Source of the DNA: Palsa-189 sp963803735
GTDB taxonomy: Bacteria; Acidobacteriota; Terriglobia; Acidiferrales; UBA7541
Direction: 5' to 3'
DNA: 64,000 nucleotides
Assembly: GCA_963803735.1 (NCBI GenBank)
Contig: CAWDNV010000012.1
Location: forward strand, 186,001 to 250,000
A program made the position numbers and the translations under genes. Shown in pieces: positions 27,172 through 35,160 of this stretch (position 1 is the first letter of the stretch; each line of letters starts with the position of its first letter). The notes below the pieces were generated by a model. That model was given only the letters and a program-made list of their open reading frames with translations, searched no databases and was not told the DNA's origin.

Positions 27172-27993
27172 ATGGAATCGCCCTCTCCACGTTCGTATCT
27201 CTTCGTGCCGGGAAATCGCCCGGATCGATATGCGAAAGCGACTGCCGCCGGAGCAGACGCCGTTATCGTGGATTTGGAGGACGCGGTTCCTCCTCAGGAC
27301 AAATCTTCGGCGCGCGCGGCGTTAGCCGCATGGCTCTCGCCGGAACATCCTGTGCACATTCGCGTGAACAGCGCCGAGAGCCAATGGTTTCGTGAGGATC
27401 TCGCAGTTTGCAGCAAGCCAGGTGTGGCCGGTGTGCTTCTGCCGAAAGCGGAAAGAGTCGAAGATATTCGCCTTCTCGCCGCGCATTGCGGCGCCGCAAC
27501 GCCAATTTTGGCCCTCATCGAGACTGCACGCGGTTTTTGGAATGCACATGCGCTTGCGCAAGGTCCCAAAGTACGGCGATTCGTCTTCGGCTCCATCGAT
27601 TTTCAGCTCGACGTCGGGATCCAGGGCGAAGAAGAAGAGCTGCTCTATTTTCGTTCGCAGCTTGTTTTGGTTTCGCGCATAGCGAATATCGAGCCGCCGG
27701 TTGATGGAGTCACAACGGCCATTGATGATGCCGAACGCATCCGCCTTGATACTCTGCGCGGCAAGCGCTTGGGTTTTGGCGCGAAGCTGTGCATTCATCC
27801 CCGTCAGGTCAAATTGGTCAACGAATGTTTCGAACCGAGCGCGGAAGAAGAGAGCTGGGCAAAACGAATCGTGGAGGCCGCCGAGGCGGTGCGGGGAGCG
27901 GCAGTTTCAGTGGACGGGAAAATGGTGGATCGCCCTGTGATTGCGCGAGCCGAGGCCATCCTCTCGCGAATCAAGCAGCGCGGCGCGCGATGA
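27172..27993 (+). CDS. CitE-like CoA-ester lyase (HpcH/HpaI family; malyl/citramalyl-CoA lyase type)
   Basis: 273 aa from ATG 27172, five bases after the dehydrogenase stop. TIM-barrel motifs: SYLFVPGNRPDRYAKA, DAVIVDLEDAVPP, HIRVNS (CoA/oxalate Arg), the Mg-binding Glu in ILALIETARG and Asp in FGSIDFQLDVG, and KLCIHPRQV. These enzymes cleave malyl-CoA, beta-methylmalyl-CoA or citramalyl-CoA into acetyl- or propionyl-CoA plus glyoxylate or pyruvate. It is the last gene of the hydratase-dehydrogenase-lyase operon. No citrate lyase alpha or gamma subunit is present, which argues against true citrate lyase. Confidence 0.9.
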   Translation: MESPSPRSYLFVPGNRPDRYAKATAAGADAVIVDLEDAVPPQDKSSARAALAAWLSPEHPVHIRVNSAESQWFREDLAVCSKPGVAGVLLPKAERVEDIRLLAAHCGAATPILALIETARGFWNAHALAQGPKVRRFVFGSIDFQLDVGIQGEEEELLYFRSQLVLVSRIANIEPPVDGVTTAIDDAERIRLDTLRGKRLGFGAKLCIHPRQVKLVNECFEPSAEEESWAKRIVEAAEAVRGAAVSVDGKMVDRPVIARAEAILSRIKQRGAR

Positions 27994-28026
27994 ATCGCGC
28001 CGGCCACTGTACGTTGCGGTGCACAG

Positions 28027-28344
28027 CTAGCGTTCGATGACGCGAGGAACGCGGAAATACGGCGGGTTGGCGTCGGGCGCGCCGGCGAGCACGTCGCCGA
28101 TGATGTCGCATGGCGCGAGCTCGTCCTGGCGAAGCGGCGTGCCCGCCGCGGTCCCTTGGCCCGACGCAGCCGGAGGCGCTACCTGCGCCATCGGCTCGAC
28201 GTTGCTGGTGTCGAGCTGGTTGAGTTTGTCAACGTAGGTCAAAATCGAGTCGAGTTGGCGCGAAAACATCTCGATTTCGGCTTCGCTCAGCTCGAGATGT
28301 GCCAGCTCGGCAACGCGCAAAACGTCTTCGCGTGTAATCTTCAT
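28027..28344 (-). CDS. gatC: Asp/Glu-tRNA amidotransferase subunit C
   Basis: 105 aa with the GatC pattern: MKITREDVLRVAELAHLEL, then EEM-like helix (IEMFSRQLDSILTYVDKLNQLDTSNVEPM), and the C-terminal PLRQDELAP...FRVPRVIER. GatC stabilises GatA and GatB in the complex that converts misacylated Glu-tRNA(Gln) or Asp-tRNA(Asn) to the amide form. It follows ispG by nine bases on the same strand. gatA and gatB are not adjacent. Confidence 0.95.
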   Translation of the reverse strand: MKITREDVLRVAELAHLELSEAEIEMFSRQLDSILTYVDKLNQLDTSNVEPMAQVAPPAASGQGTAAGTPLRQDELAPCDIIGDVLAGAPDANPPYFRVPRVIER

Positions 28345-28353
28345 TCTTTTCCT

Positions 28354-29604
28354 TCAGGAAACCTGTGCGCCTGCCGGCGTAGCCTCGCGCCGCGTGTATT
28401 TATTGGCCACGTAATCATCGACTAGCGCCTGAAACTGCGCGGCGAGATCGTCATACGTGCCGCGCATCGTGGTGAAGTGCTGGCCATCGATATAAACCGG
28501 GCAACTGGGCGCTTCGCCGGTGCCTGGCAGACTAATGCCGATGTTGGCGGCGCGGGATTCACCCGGCCCGTTCACGATGCAGCCCATTACGGCGAGCGTC
28601 ATGGTTTCGACGCCTTCATATTGCTGCTTCCATTCCGGCATTTTCTCGCGCACATAGCCTTGAATGCGTTCAGCAAGCTGCTGAAACGTGGTGCTGGTGG
28701 TGCGGCCGCAACCGGGACAAGCGGTCACGCTCGGGGCGAAGGCGCGCAGGCCGAGGGCCTGCAGCAGTTCGCAGGCCGCGTAGACCTCTTCGCGGCGGTC
28801 TCCGCCCACGCGCGGCGTGAGCGAGATGCGAATCGTATCGCCGATGCCTTCGTTCAGCAGAATGCCCATAGCCGTGGAGGACCAGATAGCACCCTTCAGG
28901 CCCATTCCGGCTTCGGTAAGCCCCAGATGCAAAGGCTGGCGCGTGCGCTGAGCGAGCATGCGATAAACCGTAATCAGATGCAGCGGCCGCGAGACCTTGC
29001 AGGAGATGATGATCTGGTTTTCGCGCAGGCCGCACTGCAGAGCGAGGTCGGTCGATTCGACCGCGGAAAGCACCATGCACTCATTGATGATCTCTTCGGA
29101 GGTGAGGCCCAGCTCGCGATCCGTATTCTCCTGCATCTTGCGCATGACCAACTCTTGATTCAGCGAGCCGCCGTTGACCCCAATGCGCACAGGCTTGCCG
29201 TTATCGCGGGCGACGCTGCAGATTGTGGCGAACTGCTCGTCCCGTCGCTTGCCGGCGCCGACGTTACCGGGATTGATGCGATATTTGTCCAGAGCGCGGG
29301 CGCAATCGGGGTACTTGGTCAGCAGGACGTGGCCGTTGTAGTGAAAATCACCGATCAGCGGAGCATCGCACCCGGCGTCGAGCATACGTTTCTTGATTTC
29401 GGCAACGGCGGCGGCCGCCTCAGGAACGTTTACGGTAATGCGCACCAGTTCGGAGCCCGCGCCCGCAAGCTCGAGGCACTGCTGAACGGTCGAGGCAATA
29501 TCGGCCGTGTCGGTATTGGTCATCGACTGAACGACAATAGGCGCGCCGCCGCCCACGGTCACGCGCCCGACTTTCACAGCATATGTTTGTTGTCTCTGCG
29601 TCAC
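28354..29604 (-). CDS. ispG: 4-hydroxy-3-methylbut-2-en-1-yl diphosphate synthase
   Basis: Start taken at GTG 29604, preceded by GGGGA at a six-base spacing; 416 aa. It catalyses the reductive conversion of ME-cPP to HMBPP in the MEP isoprenoid pathway. Motifs: VKVGRVTVGGGAPIVVQSMT at the N-terminus, GDFHYNG, INPGNVG, and the C-terminal 4Fe-4S ligands in ACPGCGRTTS with the third Cys in MGCIVNGPGE. A longer in-frame extension upstream lacks a ribosome site. It is co-directional with gatC and probably co-transcribed. Confidence 0.97.
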   Translation of the reverse strand: MTQRQQTYAVKVGRVTVGGGAPIVVQSMTNTDTADIASTVQQCLELAGAGSELVRITVNVPEAAAAVAEIKKRMLDAGCDAPLIGDFHYNGHVLLTKYPDCARALDKYRINPGNVGAGKRRDEQFATICSVARDNGKPVRIGVNGGSLNQELVMRKMQENTDRELGLTSEEIINECMVLSAVESTDLALQCGLRENQIIISCKVSRPLHLITVYRMLAQRTRQPLHLGLTEAGMGLKGAIWSSTAMGILLNEGIGDTIRISLTPRVGGDRREEVYAACELLQALGLRAFAPSVTACPGCGRTTSTTFQQLAERIQGYVREKMPEWKQQYEGVETMTLAVMGCIVNGPGESRAANIGISLPGTGEAPSCPVYIDGQHFTTMRGTYDDLAAQFQALVDDYVANKYTRREATPAGAQVS

Positions 29605-29699
29605 GAAAACTCCCCACTTTATGCGAGCAAGAATTATATCGCGAATTGCGGCGGAACCGGCGCCCGGCTGTGGCAAGCATTTCAAGGGCTGGGTTCGCC

Positions 29700-30284
29700 T
29701 TATCGCTTGGGCTCGAGGCCGAGAGAGGGGGCGACAGCGCGCATGGCGGCGATGCAGGTGGCTATGTGGTCATCGAGCGAAATGCCCAGCTCCTGAGCGC
29801 CTTGCACCAGATCCGCGCGACTCACGCCGCGGGCGAAGGCCTTGTCCTTCATCTTGCGCTTTACGGAATCGGCTTCGACTTCGAAGATTGTCTTGCCGGG
29901 TTTGACGAGCGAACAGGCGGTGAGAAAACCGGCCATCTCGTCACAGGCAAATAACGTGCGGTCGAGAGGGGTTTCTCGCGTAACGCCCGTGTAGTCGGCA
30001 TGGGCGAGTATCGCGTGCAGCATTTCTTCGGGATAGCCGCGCTCTCGCAGGATTTTGGCGCCGGAAGAGGGATGGCCCTCGCTCGGGTGGTGCTCCTGAT
30101 TGGGCCAGCGCTCGTAGTCGAAATCGTGCAGCAGCGCGGCCAATCCCCAGAGGTCCTCATCGGCTCCGGATTTCCGGGCATAAGCGCGCACACAGGCCTT
30201 GACGGCCAGGGCATGTTTGCGCAGACTTTCGTTTTGGGTGAATTCGCAGAGCAGGGTCCAAGCCTCATCTCGGGTTGGCATCAT
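29700..30284 (-). CDS. HD-domain phosphohydrolase
   Basis: 194 aa from ATG 30284 (MMPTRDEAW; a second ATG at 30281). The HD metal site is visible: His in LRKHALAVKACV, the HD doublet in LAALLHDFDYERWP, a further His in MLHAILAHADY, and Asp in LFACDEMAGF. Such stand-alone proteins of about 190 aa are common and are assumed to be cytoplasmic phosphohydrolases, often of unknown substrate. It sits upstream of ispG on the same strand with a ~95-bp gap. Confidence 0.85.
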   Translation of the reverse strand: MMPTRDEAWTLLCEFTQNESLRKHALAVKACVRAYARKSGADEDLWGLAALLHDFDYERWPNQEHHPSEGHPSSGAKILRERGYPEEMLHAILAHADYTGVTRETPLDRTLFACDEMAGFLTACSLVKPGKTIFEVEADSVKRKMKDKAFARGVSRADLVQGAQELGISLDDHIATCIAAMRAVAPSLGLEPKR

Positions 30285-30440
30285 GCCGGATATCTTATTT
30301 TGTCTCGCAAGCGAATGCACGGCGATGCGCGCACCCGGATAATCAGAGCTCGGGAACGACGGCGCCGGACGTGGCCTGTGTCTCGGAGTAAGGAACAAGG
30401 CGAATGTACGGAGAAACCCCTACTTTTCCAGGGCCGAGTA

Positions 30441-30463
30441 GTACTTTTACTTAGGAAAAGTAC
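30441..30463. promoter_or_regulatory. Perfect 8-bp inverted repeat, candidate operator of the XRE gene
   Basis: GTACTTTT (30441-30448) and AAAAGTAC (30456-30463) flank seven bases. A further direct TACTTTT half-site lies at 30421-30427. Ten bases downstream is a consensus -35 hexamer TTGACA (30473-30478), but I see no good -10 hexamer. The placement upstream of a regulator gene suggests autoregulation. The 30285-30631 stretch holds no gene; this is the only structure I see in it. Confidence 0.45.
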
Positions 30464-30631
30464 AGAAAATACTTGACAACAGGTACCCTACACCCGCAAT
30501 ATCCCTGACGCGCCAGCTTCTGCCTTCCCCCTGAAGACGCTTACGTCCTCCAAATCCGCATGCCGGAATCCGTATATGAGGAGCCGCCGGTGTCGGACAA
30601 CAACAGCAACGGGACCATAAAGGAAGCAGAT

Positions 30632-31240
30632 ATGGATCGTGAAGTAATCCGTTGTAAGAGCTGCGGCCTGGTTCAATACCGCACGAACTCGGGGAACTGC
30701 CGCCGCTGTGTGCGTCTGCTGCCGCCGAAGGTGGAATTCCTGATTCCGCCGCCGGTGGCACAAGAGCTCCCGGGCGATAACCGTCAACTATTCGAGAAGT
30801 GGCCGAACCGCGAAACCGTGGAAAACATCGGCCACCGTATTCGCCAGTTGCGGGAATCCCGTGGGATGACGCAGAGCCAGCTTCAGGCCAGATCGCGAGT
30901 ATCGCGGTCGTATCTCTCGCGTATCGAAAGCGGGCAGATGACCCCCAGCCTAGGAACTTTGGAGAAGATCTCCGAAGCCTTGGGCGTGGGGTTGAATCGA
31001 TTCTTCATCCCCGAATCGAACGGCGAAGCGCTGCTCGAGGATCCATTCATCCAGGGATTGCGGCCTTTCCTGCGCCAACTGGATTGGGAGCAGTGGCAAG
31101 GCATACTGAAGAGGCTACAGGCCATCAGCGACCACGTCTCTACCAGCGGCCAGATGCGCACGATGCCGCCGGTAGCTCCGAAACCGCTGATACCGATGGC
31201 ACGCCGACCCCAACCGGCCGCAGTAATGGGCCGCCGGTAA
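30632..31240 (+). CDS. Zn-ribbon plus XRE-type helix-turn-helix regulator
   Basis: Start chosen at ATG 30632, with AAAGGAAG a few bases upstream; 202 aa. C8-KSC-11 and C23-RRC-26 form a small zinc ribbon. The XRE/Cro helix-turn-helix follows (IGHRIRQLRESRGMTQSQLQ, VSRSYLSRIESGQMTPSLGT), then LGVGLNRFFIPE and a helical segment with LRPFLRQLDWEQWQGILKRL, and a Pro/Arg-rich tail. The zinc element may respond to metal or redox, which is inference. An upstream palindrome and a strong downstream terminator make it a single-gene unit. Targets are unknown. Confidence 0.88.
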   Translation: MDREVIRCKSCGLVQYRTNSGNCRRCVRLLPPKVEFLIPPPVAQELPGDNRQLFEKWPNRETVENIGHRIRQLRESRGMTQSQLQARSRVSRSYLSRIESGQMTPSLGTLEKISEALGVGLNRFFIPESNGEALLEDPFIQGLRPFLRQLDWEQWQGILKRLQAISDHVSTSGQMRTMPPVAPKPLIPMARRPQPAAVMGRR

Positions 31241-31297
31241 GACAAGATGCCGGCCTCGATGCCGGCGCTACAGTTACGTTCCGACACCGGAAGTCAG

Positions 31298-31343
31298 CGG
31301 TGCGCCGAGTCCGTGGGATACGGAATCGGCGCACCGTTTTTTT
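31298..31343 (+). terminator. Rho-independent terminator of the XRE gene
   Basis: CGGTGCGCCGA (31298-31308) pairs perfectly with TCGGCGCACCG (31326-31336) and is followed by seven T (31337-31343). The T-run overlaps the stop codon of the converging glpX gene. Confidence 0.9.
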
Positions 31344-32358
31344 ATGCGAAGCGAACTTTGACGTCGGGACGCTTCTCCAGGTGGACGGAATCGATGAAGC
31401 GCACTTGGCGCTCTTCGAGAGTCATGACCAGGGAATGAGTGCGGATGCCGTCGCCGAAAAAGCGCACGCCGCGGAGAAGGCTACCGTCGGTGACGCCCGT
31501 GCACGCGAAGATGATCTGCCGGCCAGGAGCGAGATCTTCAGTTTCGTAGATGCGTTTGGGATCGCTGATGCCCATTTTGGCCAGCCGCTCCTGATGCTCG
31601 GGCTTGCTGACCACCAGGCGCGCAAGGATTTCGCCATTGAGGCAGCGCAGCGCTGCAGCAGTGATCACGCCTTCGGGTGCGCCGCCGGTGCCCATTACTG
31701 CGTGAACGCCAGCGCCAACGACGGCGGCCGAGATACCAGCGGAAAGATCGCCATCGCTGATCAGGCGAATGCGCGCGCCTGTGGCGCGAATCTCCTCGAT
31801 CAGCTTCTCGTGGCGTGGCCGATCCAGGACGATAATGACGAGGTCCTCTTTGTCGCGATTGAGGCGGCGCGCGATGGCTCGAATGTTGTCAGCCACGGGC
31901 GCATCGAGATCGACGGCGCCCTTGCAACTCGGGCCGACCACAATTTTATCCATATACAAATCGGGCGCGTGCAGCAGACCGCCTTTTTCGCTGGCGGCCA
32001 GGACGGTAATGGCATTGGGTGCGCCTGTGGCGCAGAGATTCGTGCCTTCCAGCGGGTCCACGGCGATATCGACAGCGGGATAGTGGGAATTTTGATTGTG
32101 TACCGCGGCGCCTACTTTTTCGCCGATGAAAAGCATCGGCGCTTCATCGCGCTCGCCTTCGCCGATGACGACGGTGCCGTCCATGGGCACGTGGTCCATT
32201 ACTTGGCGCATGGTTTCCGTAGCGGCTTGATCGGCTTTGTGGCGATCCCCGGTGCCCATCGTACGGGCGGACGCAATAGCGGCCTGCTCGACCACGCGCA
32301 ATAGTTCCAAACTAAGCTGAATTTGCATTGGTGCTTTTGTTATGTTGGCCATAATCAA
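31342..32358 (-). CDS. glpX: Fructose-1,6-bisphosphatase class II
   Basis: 338 aa; ATG at 32358, or 32352 (MANITKA). GlpX motifs: RTMGTGDRHKADQAATETMR, VVIGEGERDEAPML, the metal-binding VDIAVDPLEGTNLCATG, LISDGDLSAGI and MGTGGAPEGVITAAAL. It hydrolyses fructose 1,6-bisphosphate to fructose 6-phosphate in gluconeogenesis and could supply the phosphoketolase at 5785, although the genes are far apart. It is transcribed toward the XRE terminator. Some homologues also act on sedoheptulose 1,7-bisphosphate. Confidence 0.95.
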   Translation of the reverse strand: MIMANITKAPMQIQLSLELLRVVEQAAIASARTMGTGDRHKADQAATETMRQVMDHVPMDGTVVIGEGERDEAPMLFIGEKVGAAVHNQNSHYPAVDIAVDPLEGTNLCATGAPNAITVLAASEKGGLLHAPDLYMDKIVVGPSCKGAVDLDAPVADNIRAIARRLNRDKEDLVIIVLDRPRHEKLIEEIRATGARIRLISDGDLSAGISAAVVGAGVHAVMGTGGAPEGVITAAALRCLNGEILARLVVSKPEHQERLAKMGISDPKRIYETEDLAPGRQIIFACTGVTDGSLLRGVRFFGDGIRTHSLVMTLEERQVRFIDSVHLEKRPDVKVRFA

Positions 32359-32404
32359 AGGGCCTAATGATAATCAACTCGAAGCGGATGGCAAAGCATC
32401 TTTC

Positions 32405-33577
32405 CTAGACGAAGGCGGAGAGGCCGGTAATGCGCTCGCCGATAATCAGGCGATGAATGTCATGGGTGCCTTCGTAAGTGTAGACGGATTCGAGATTGTT
32501 CATATGGCGCATCACAGGGTAATCGTCAACGATCCCATTCGCACCCAGAATGTCGCGCGCCTTGCGTGCGGTTTCCATAGCCATCCACGTGTTGTTCATC
32601 TTCAGCATGGAAATGTGCTCGGGCGTGGCCCGGTCCTCATCTTTCAGACGGCCGACGTGAAGAGCGAGAAGTTGCGCCTTGCTGATTTCCGTGATCATCC
32701 AGACTAGCTTATCCTGCACGAGTTGGTGCCCAGCGATGGGCTTATTCCCAAATTGACGGCGAGTCTTGGCGTATTCGAGGGCGGTCTGATAGCAAGCCAT
32801 AGCCGCACCAATGGTGCCCCAGCCGATTCCATAACGCGCTTGCGTCAGGCACGAGAGCGGGCCACGCAAGCCTTCCACGCCGGGCAGCATGTTTTCAGCC
32901 GGGATTTCGCAATCTGTGAAAGAAAGCCCTGAAGTGATCGAGGCGCGCAACGATAATTTGCCGTGCACGTCCCACGCCTTGAATCCGGGCGTGCCTTTTT
33001 CCACCAGAAATCCCCGAATGCGGCCGTCCTCGTCTTTAGCCCAAACCAAAGCGACATCGGCCAGCGATCCATTCGTGATCCACATTTTCTCGCCGTTCAG
33101 GACGTAGCAACGGCCTCTGCGCACCGCTCGCGTTAGCATGCCGCTGGGATTCGAACCGAATTGCGGTTCGGTCAATCCAAAACAGCCGATGACCTTGGCG
33201 CTCCGGAGAGCCGGGAGCCATTTTTCCTTCTGCTCGGGAGAGCCGAACGCGTGAATCGGATACATCACCAGCGCGCTTTGCACGGAAACGAAGCTGCGCA
33301 GGCCCGAATCGCCGCGTTCGAGCTCCTGCATCACCTGACCGTAAGCGACGTTCGAAATGCCTGAGCAGCCGTAGCCCGTGAGGTTTGCGCCAAAGAATCC
33401 GAGATCGGCCATTTGAGGCACCAGGTGCAAAGGGAAAGTGCCTTCGCGATTGTGCTTCTCGATGATAGGTGAAACTTCGCGATCGACGAATTCGCGCGCG
33501 GTCTGGCGCGCCAAGCTCTCGTCGTCATTCAGCAAAGAATCTGCTTCGAGGAAATCCACACCGGCGAACCCAGGCAT
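32405..33577 (-). CDS. gcdH: Glutaryl-CoA dehydrogenase
   Basis: 390 aa. Strong GCDH-type signatures: LRSFVSVQSALVMYPIHAFG (with the Arg that binds the glutaryl carboxylate region), IGCFGLTEPQFGSNPSGM, MWITNGSLADVALVWAK, ARYGIGWGTIGAAM, RQFGNKPIAGHQLVQDKL and the catalytic Glu in VYTYEGTHDIH. The enzyme oxidises and decarboxylates glutaryl-CoA to crotonyl-CoA in lysine, tryptophan and aromatic breakdown. It stands alone, 46 bp upstream of glpX on the same strand. Unlike the dehydrogenase at 25985 it keeps the usual catalytic Glu. Confidence 0.92.
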   Translation of the reverse strand: MPGFAGVDFLEADSLLNDDESLARQTAREFVDREVSPIIEKHNREGTFPLHLVPQMADLGFFGANLTGYGCSGISNVAYGQVMQELERGDSGLRSFVSVQSALVMYPIHAFGSPEQKEKWLPALRSAKVIGCFGLTEPQFGSNPSGMLTRAVRRGRCYVLNGEKMWITNGSLADVALVWAKDEDGRIRGFLVEKGTPGFKAWDVHGKLSLRASITSGLSFTDCEIPAENMLPGVEGLRGPLSCLTQARYGIGWGTIGAAMACYQTALEYAKTRRQFGNKPIAGHQLVQDKLVWMITEISKAQLLALHVGRLKDEDRATPEHISMLKMNNTWMAMETARKARDILGANGIVDDYPVMRHMNNLESVYTYEGTHDIHRLIIGERITGLSAFV

Positions 33578-33705
33578 ATTATCTCCGCGGGACGAAATGC
33601 CGATTGTACACCCGCCACACGGATGCGTGACGGCTGCGAGCTGGCGGGGTGAAGCGCGATTGACAGGAAAGAGCGGCTCCGCATATTCTCGGGATCAAAG
33701 GAGTT

Positions 33706-34128
33706 GTGCGCATTCGAGTGCAAAGCAAGTGGCCAAATTGTTTGATTCTGGCCGGTCTCCTTCTGACGATTTGCGGCTTGGCCTTCGCGCATCATGGAAG
33801 CGCCATGTATGTGAAGAAGGCGCTCGTCTTGAAGGATGCAACCGTTACGAAATTCATGTGGCAGAATCCCCACACCCTGGTCTTGTTTGATGCCAAGGAC
33901 GATAAAGGCAACGTTGTTCATTGGGCCGGTGAAGCCGGCAGCGCAGGTTCGATTCGATTGCTGGGCTGGAATAAATATTCGTTGAGGCCAGGTGATGTGA
34001 TAACGGTTTACCTCTGGCCTTCAAAATTCGACGCCGCGGCCGGACGTCTCGAGAAAATCGTGCTGGATGATGGCAGGGTGCTGAAGGACAGCGATCGAGA
34101 AGATCGGGGCGATATCAATCGATACTAA
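33706..34128 (+). CDS. Secreted DUF6152-type protein
   Basis: 140 aa from GTG 33706 with AAAGGAG directly upstream; a GTG at 33718 is an alternative. A signal peptide (LILAGLLLTICGLAFA-HHG) is followed by a small beta domain: HHGSAMYVKKALVLKDATVTKFMWQNPHTLVLFDAKD, ending in a polar tail. The HHG start after cleavage and the WQNPH motif are typical of the DUF6152 family, which is frequent in acidobacteria and other soil bacteria and has no known function. It is followed 62 bp later by another secreted protein on the same strand. Confidence 0.8.
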   Translation: MRIRVQSKWPNCLILAGLLLTICGLAFAHHGSAMYVKKALVLKDATVTKFMWQNPHTLVLFDAKDDKGNVVHWAGEAGSAGSIRLLGWNKYSLRPGDVITVYLWPSKFDAAAGRLEKIVLDDGRVLKDSDREDRGDINRY

Positions 34129-34190
34129 TAGCTGTACCGGTAGCTTCGCGGCTTTTGAGAATTCGTCTATTTTCCACGAGGTGAAAGGGA

Positions 34191-35033
34191 ATGCCGAATC
34201 TTGTTAAAACTGCAATCGTAAGTCTGGCAGGAGTCCTGATTTTTGGATCTTATGCGGCGGCTCAAAATAAGCCGCAAACCGAGGCCCCACCGCCCCTAAG
34301 GGAAGGCAGCGCCAGCATACTCGACAAATTAGCTAGCGAGGGCACTGGTGGCGCCGCTCCCAAGCGTGACCTGACCGGCTTTTGGGGATCGAGCGTGGGC
34401 CAAAAAATCAATCCGCTCCCGCCCATGACTGCGTGGGCCGAGCAAGTCTTTCGCACGCACAAAAACAATTCGCAGTACGCCGTCGCAGAATCCAACGATC
34501 CGGACAACACGTGCGATCCGCTGGGATTCCCGCGCGCCATGGTTTTTATGACCAGAGGAATTGCGTTCGCAACGATGCCCGACCGCATAATACAAATGTG
34601 GCAGTACGATAAGACTTGGCGGCAAATCTTTACGGACGGCCGGCCGCTGCCCACAAACGTAGGTGGAAGCGAAAAGGATGCACCCGACCCGCACTACTGG
34701 GGATATTCGGTCGGCCGCTGGCAGGACGATTACACATTTGTCGTGGAGACGACCGGAAGCGACGAAAACACCTGGCTGGATAACGCCGGTCATCCGCACA
34801 GCGTCGGTATTCACGTGACGGAAACTTACAAGCGTTTGGACCACAACGATCTCGAAGTTACCATCCACATCGATGATCCGAAGGCCTATACGAAGCCCTT
34901 TGACATCACGACGGCACATTTCAAGTGGATACCGAAACAGGATTTCGAAGAGCAGATATGCATCGGCTCCCAAGAGCTGGATTATTTGAAATTAATCGCG
35001 GACCCGGGAGCTAAGAAGGACGCGGCTAAGTAA
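34191..35033 (+). CDS. Secreted protein, partner of the DUF6152 gene, unknown function
   Basis: 280 aa from ATG 34191, with GAGGTGAAAGG upstream. A signal peptide (VSLAGVLIFGSYAAAQ) precedes a Pro-rich linker and a soluble domain with CDPLGFPRAM, IIQMWQYDKTWRQIFTDGR, WGYSVGRWQDDYTFVVET and HVTETYKRLDHNDLEV. Proteins with this DGR/WGYSVGRW pattern are commonly encoded next to DUF6152 genes in soil bacteria; their role is unknown. Two Cys (CDP... and QICIG) could form a disulfide. It ends before a bidirectional hairpin. Confidence 0.72.
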   Translation: MPNLVKTAIVSLAGVLIFGSYAAAQNKPQTEAPPPLREGSASILDKLASEGTGGAAPKRDLTGFWGSSVGQKINPLPPMTAWAEQVFRTHKNNSQYAVAESNDPDNTCDPLGFPRAMVFMTRGIAFATMPDRIIQMWQYDKTWRQIFTDGRPLPTNVGGSEKDAPDPHYWGYSVGRWQDDYTFVVETTGSDENTWLDNAGHPHSVGIHVTETYKRLDHNDLEVTIHIDDPKAYTKPFDITTAHFKWIPKQDFEEQICIGSQELDYLKLIADPGAKKDAAK

Positions 35034-35093
35034 TCTCGAATTCTTCACCGGCCGTCCCGTGAAGCGGGCGGCGATTCGGGTTTCACAAACACA

Positions 35094-35134
35094 AATGCCT
35101 CGGCGGGACACTTTGGGCGTGCGGCCGAGGCATT
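35094..35134. terminator. Bidirectional terminator hairpin
   Basis: AATGCCTCGGC (35094-35104) pairs perfectly with GCCGAGGCATT (35124-35134). It lies between converging stops (35033 and 35161). T-rich sequence follows on the plus strand (GTTATTTTGTTA), and a weaker T-rich stretch follows on the minus strand. Confidence 0.75.
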
Positions 35135-35160
35135 GTTATTTTGTTACTAGCAATTAGCGC

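Noticed and set aside
27172..27993. Citrate lyase beta subunit (citE) as the precise name
   Set aside because: No alpha, gamma or accessory genes of citrate lyase are present; the neighbours point to a malyl- or citramalyl-CoA-type lyase.
30799..32304. Long plus-strand open frame of about 500 codons across the XRE and glpX genes
   Set aside because: It lies antisense to the clear glpX gene and runs in another frame of the XRE gene; it has low-complexity, Ala/Asp-rich composition and no family motif.
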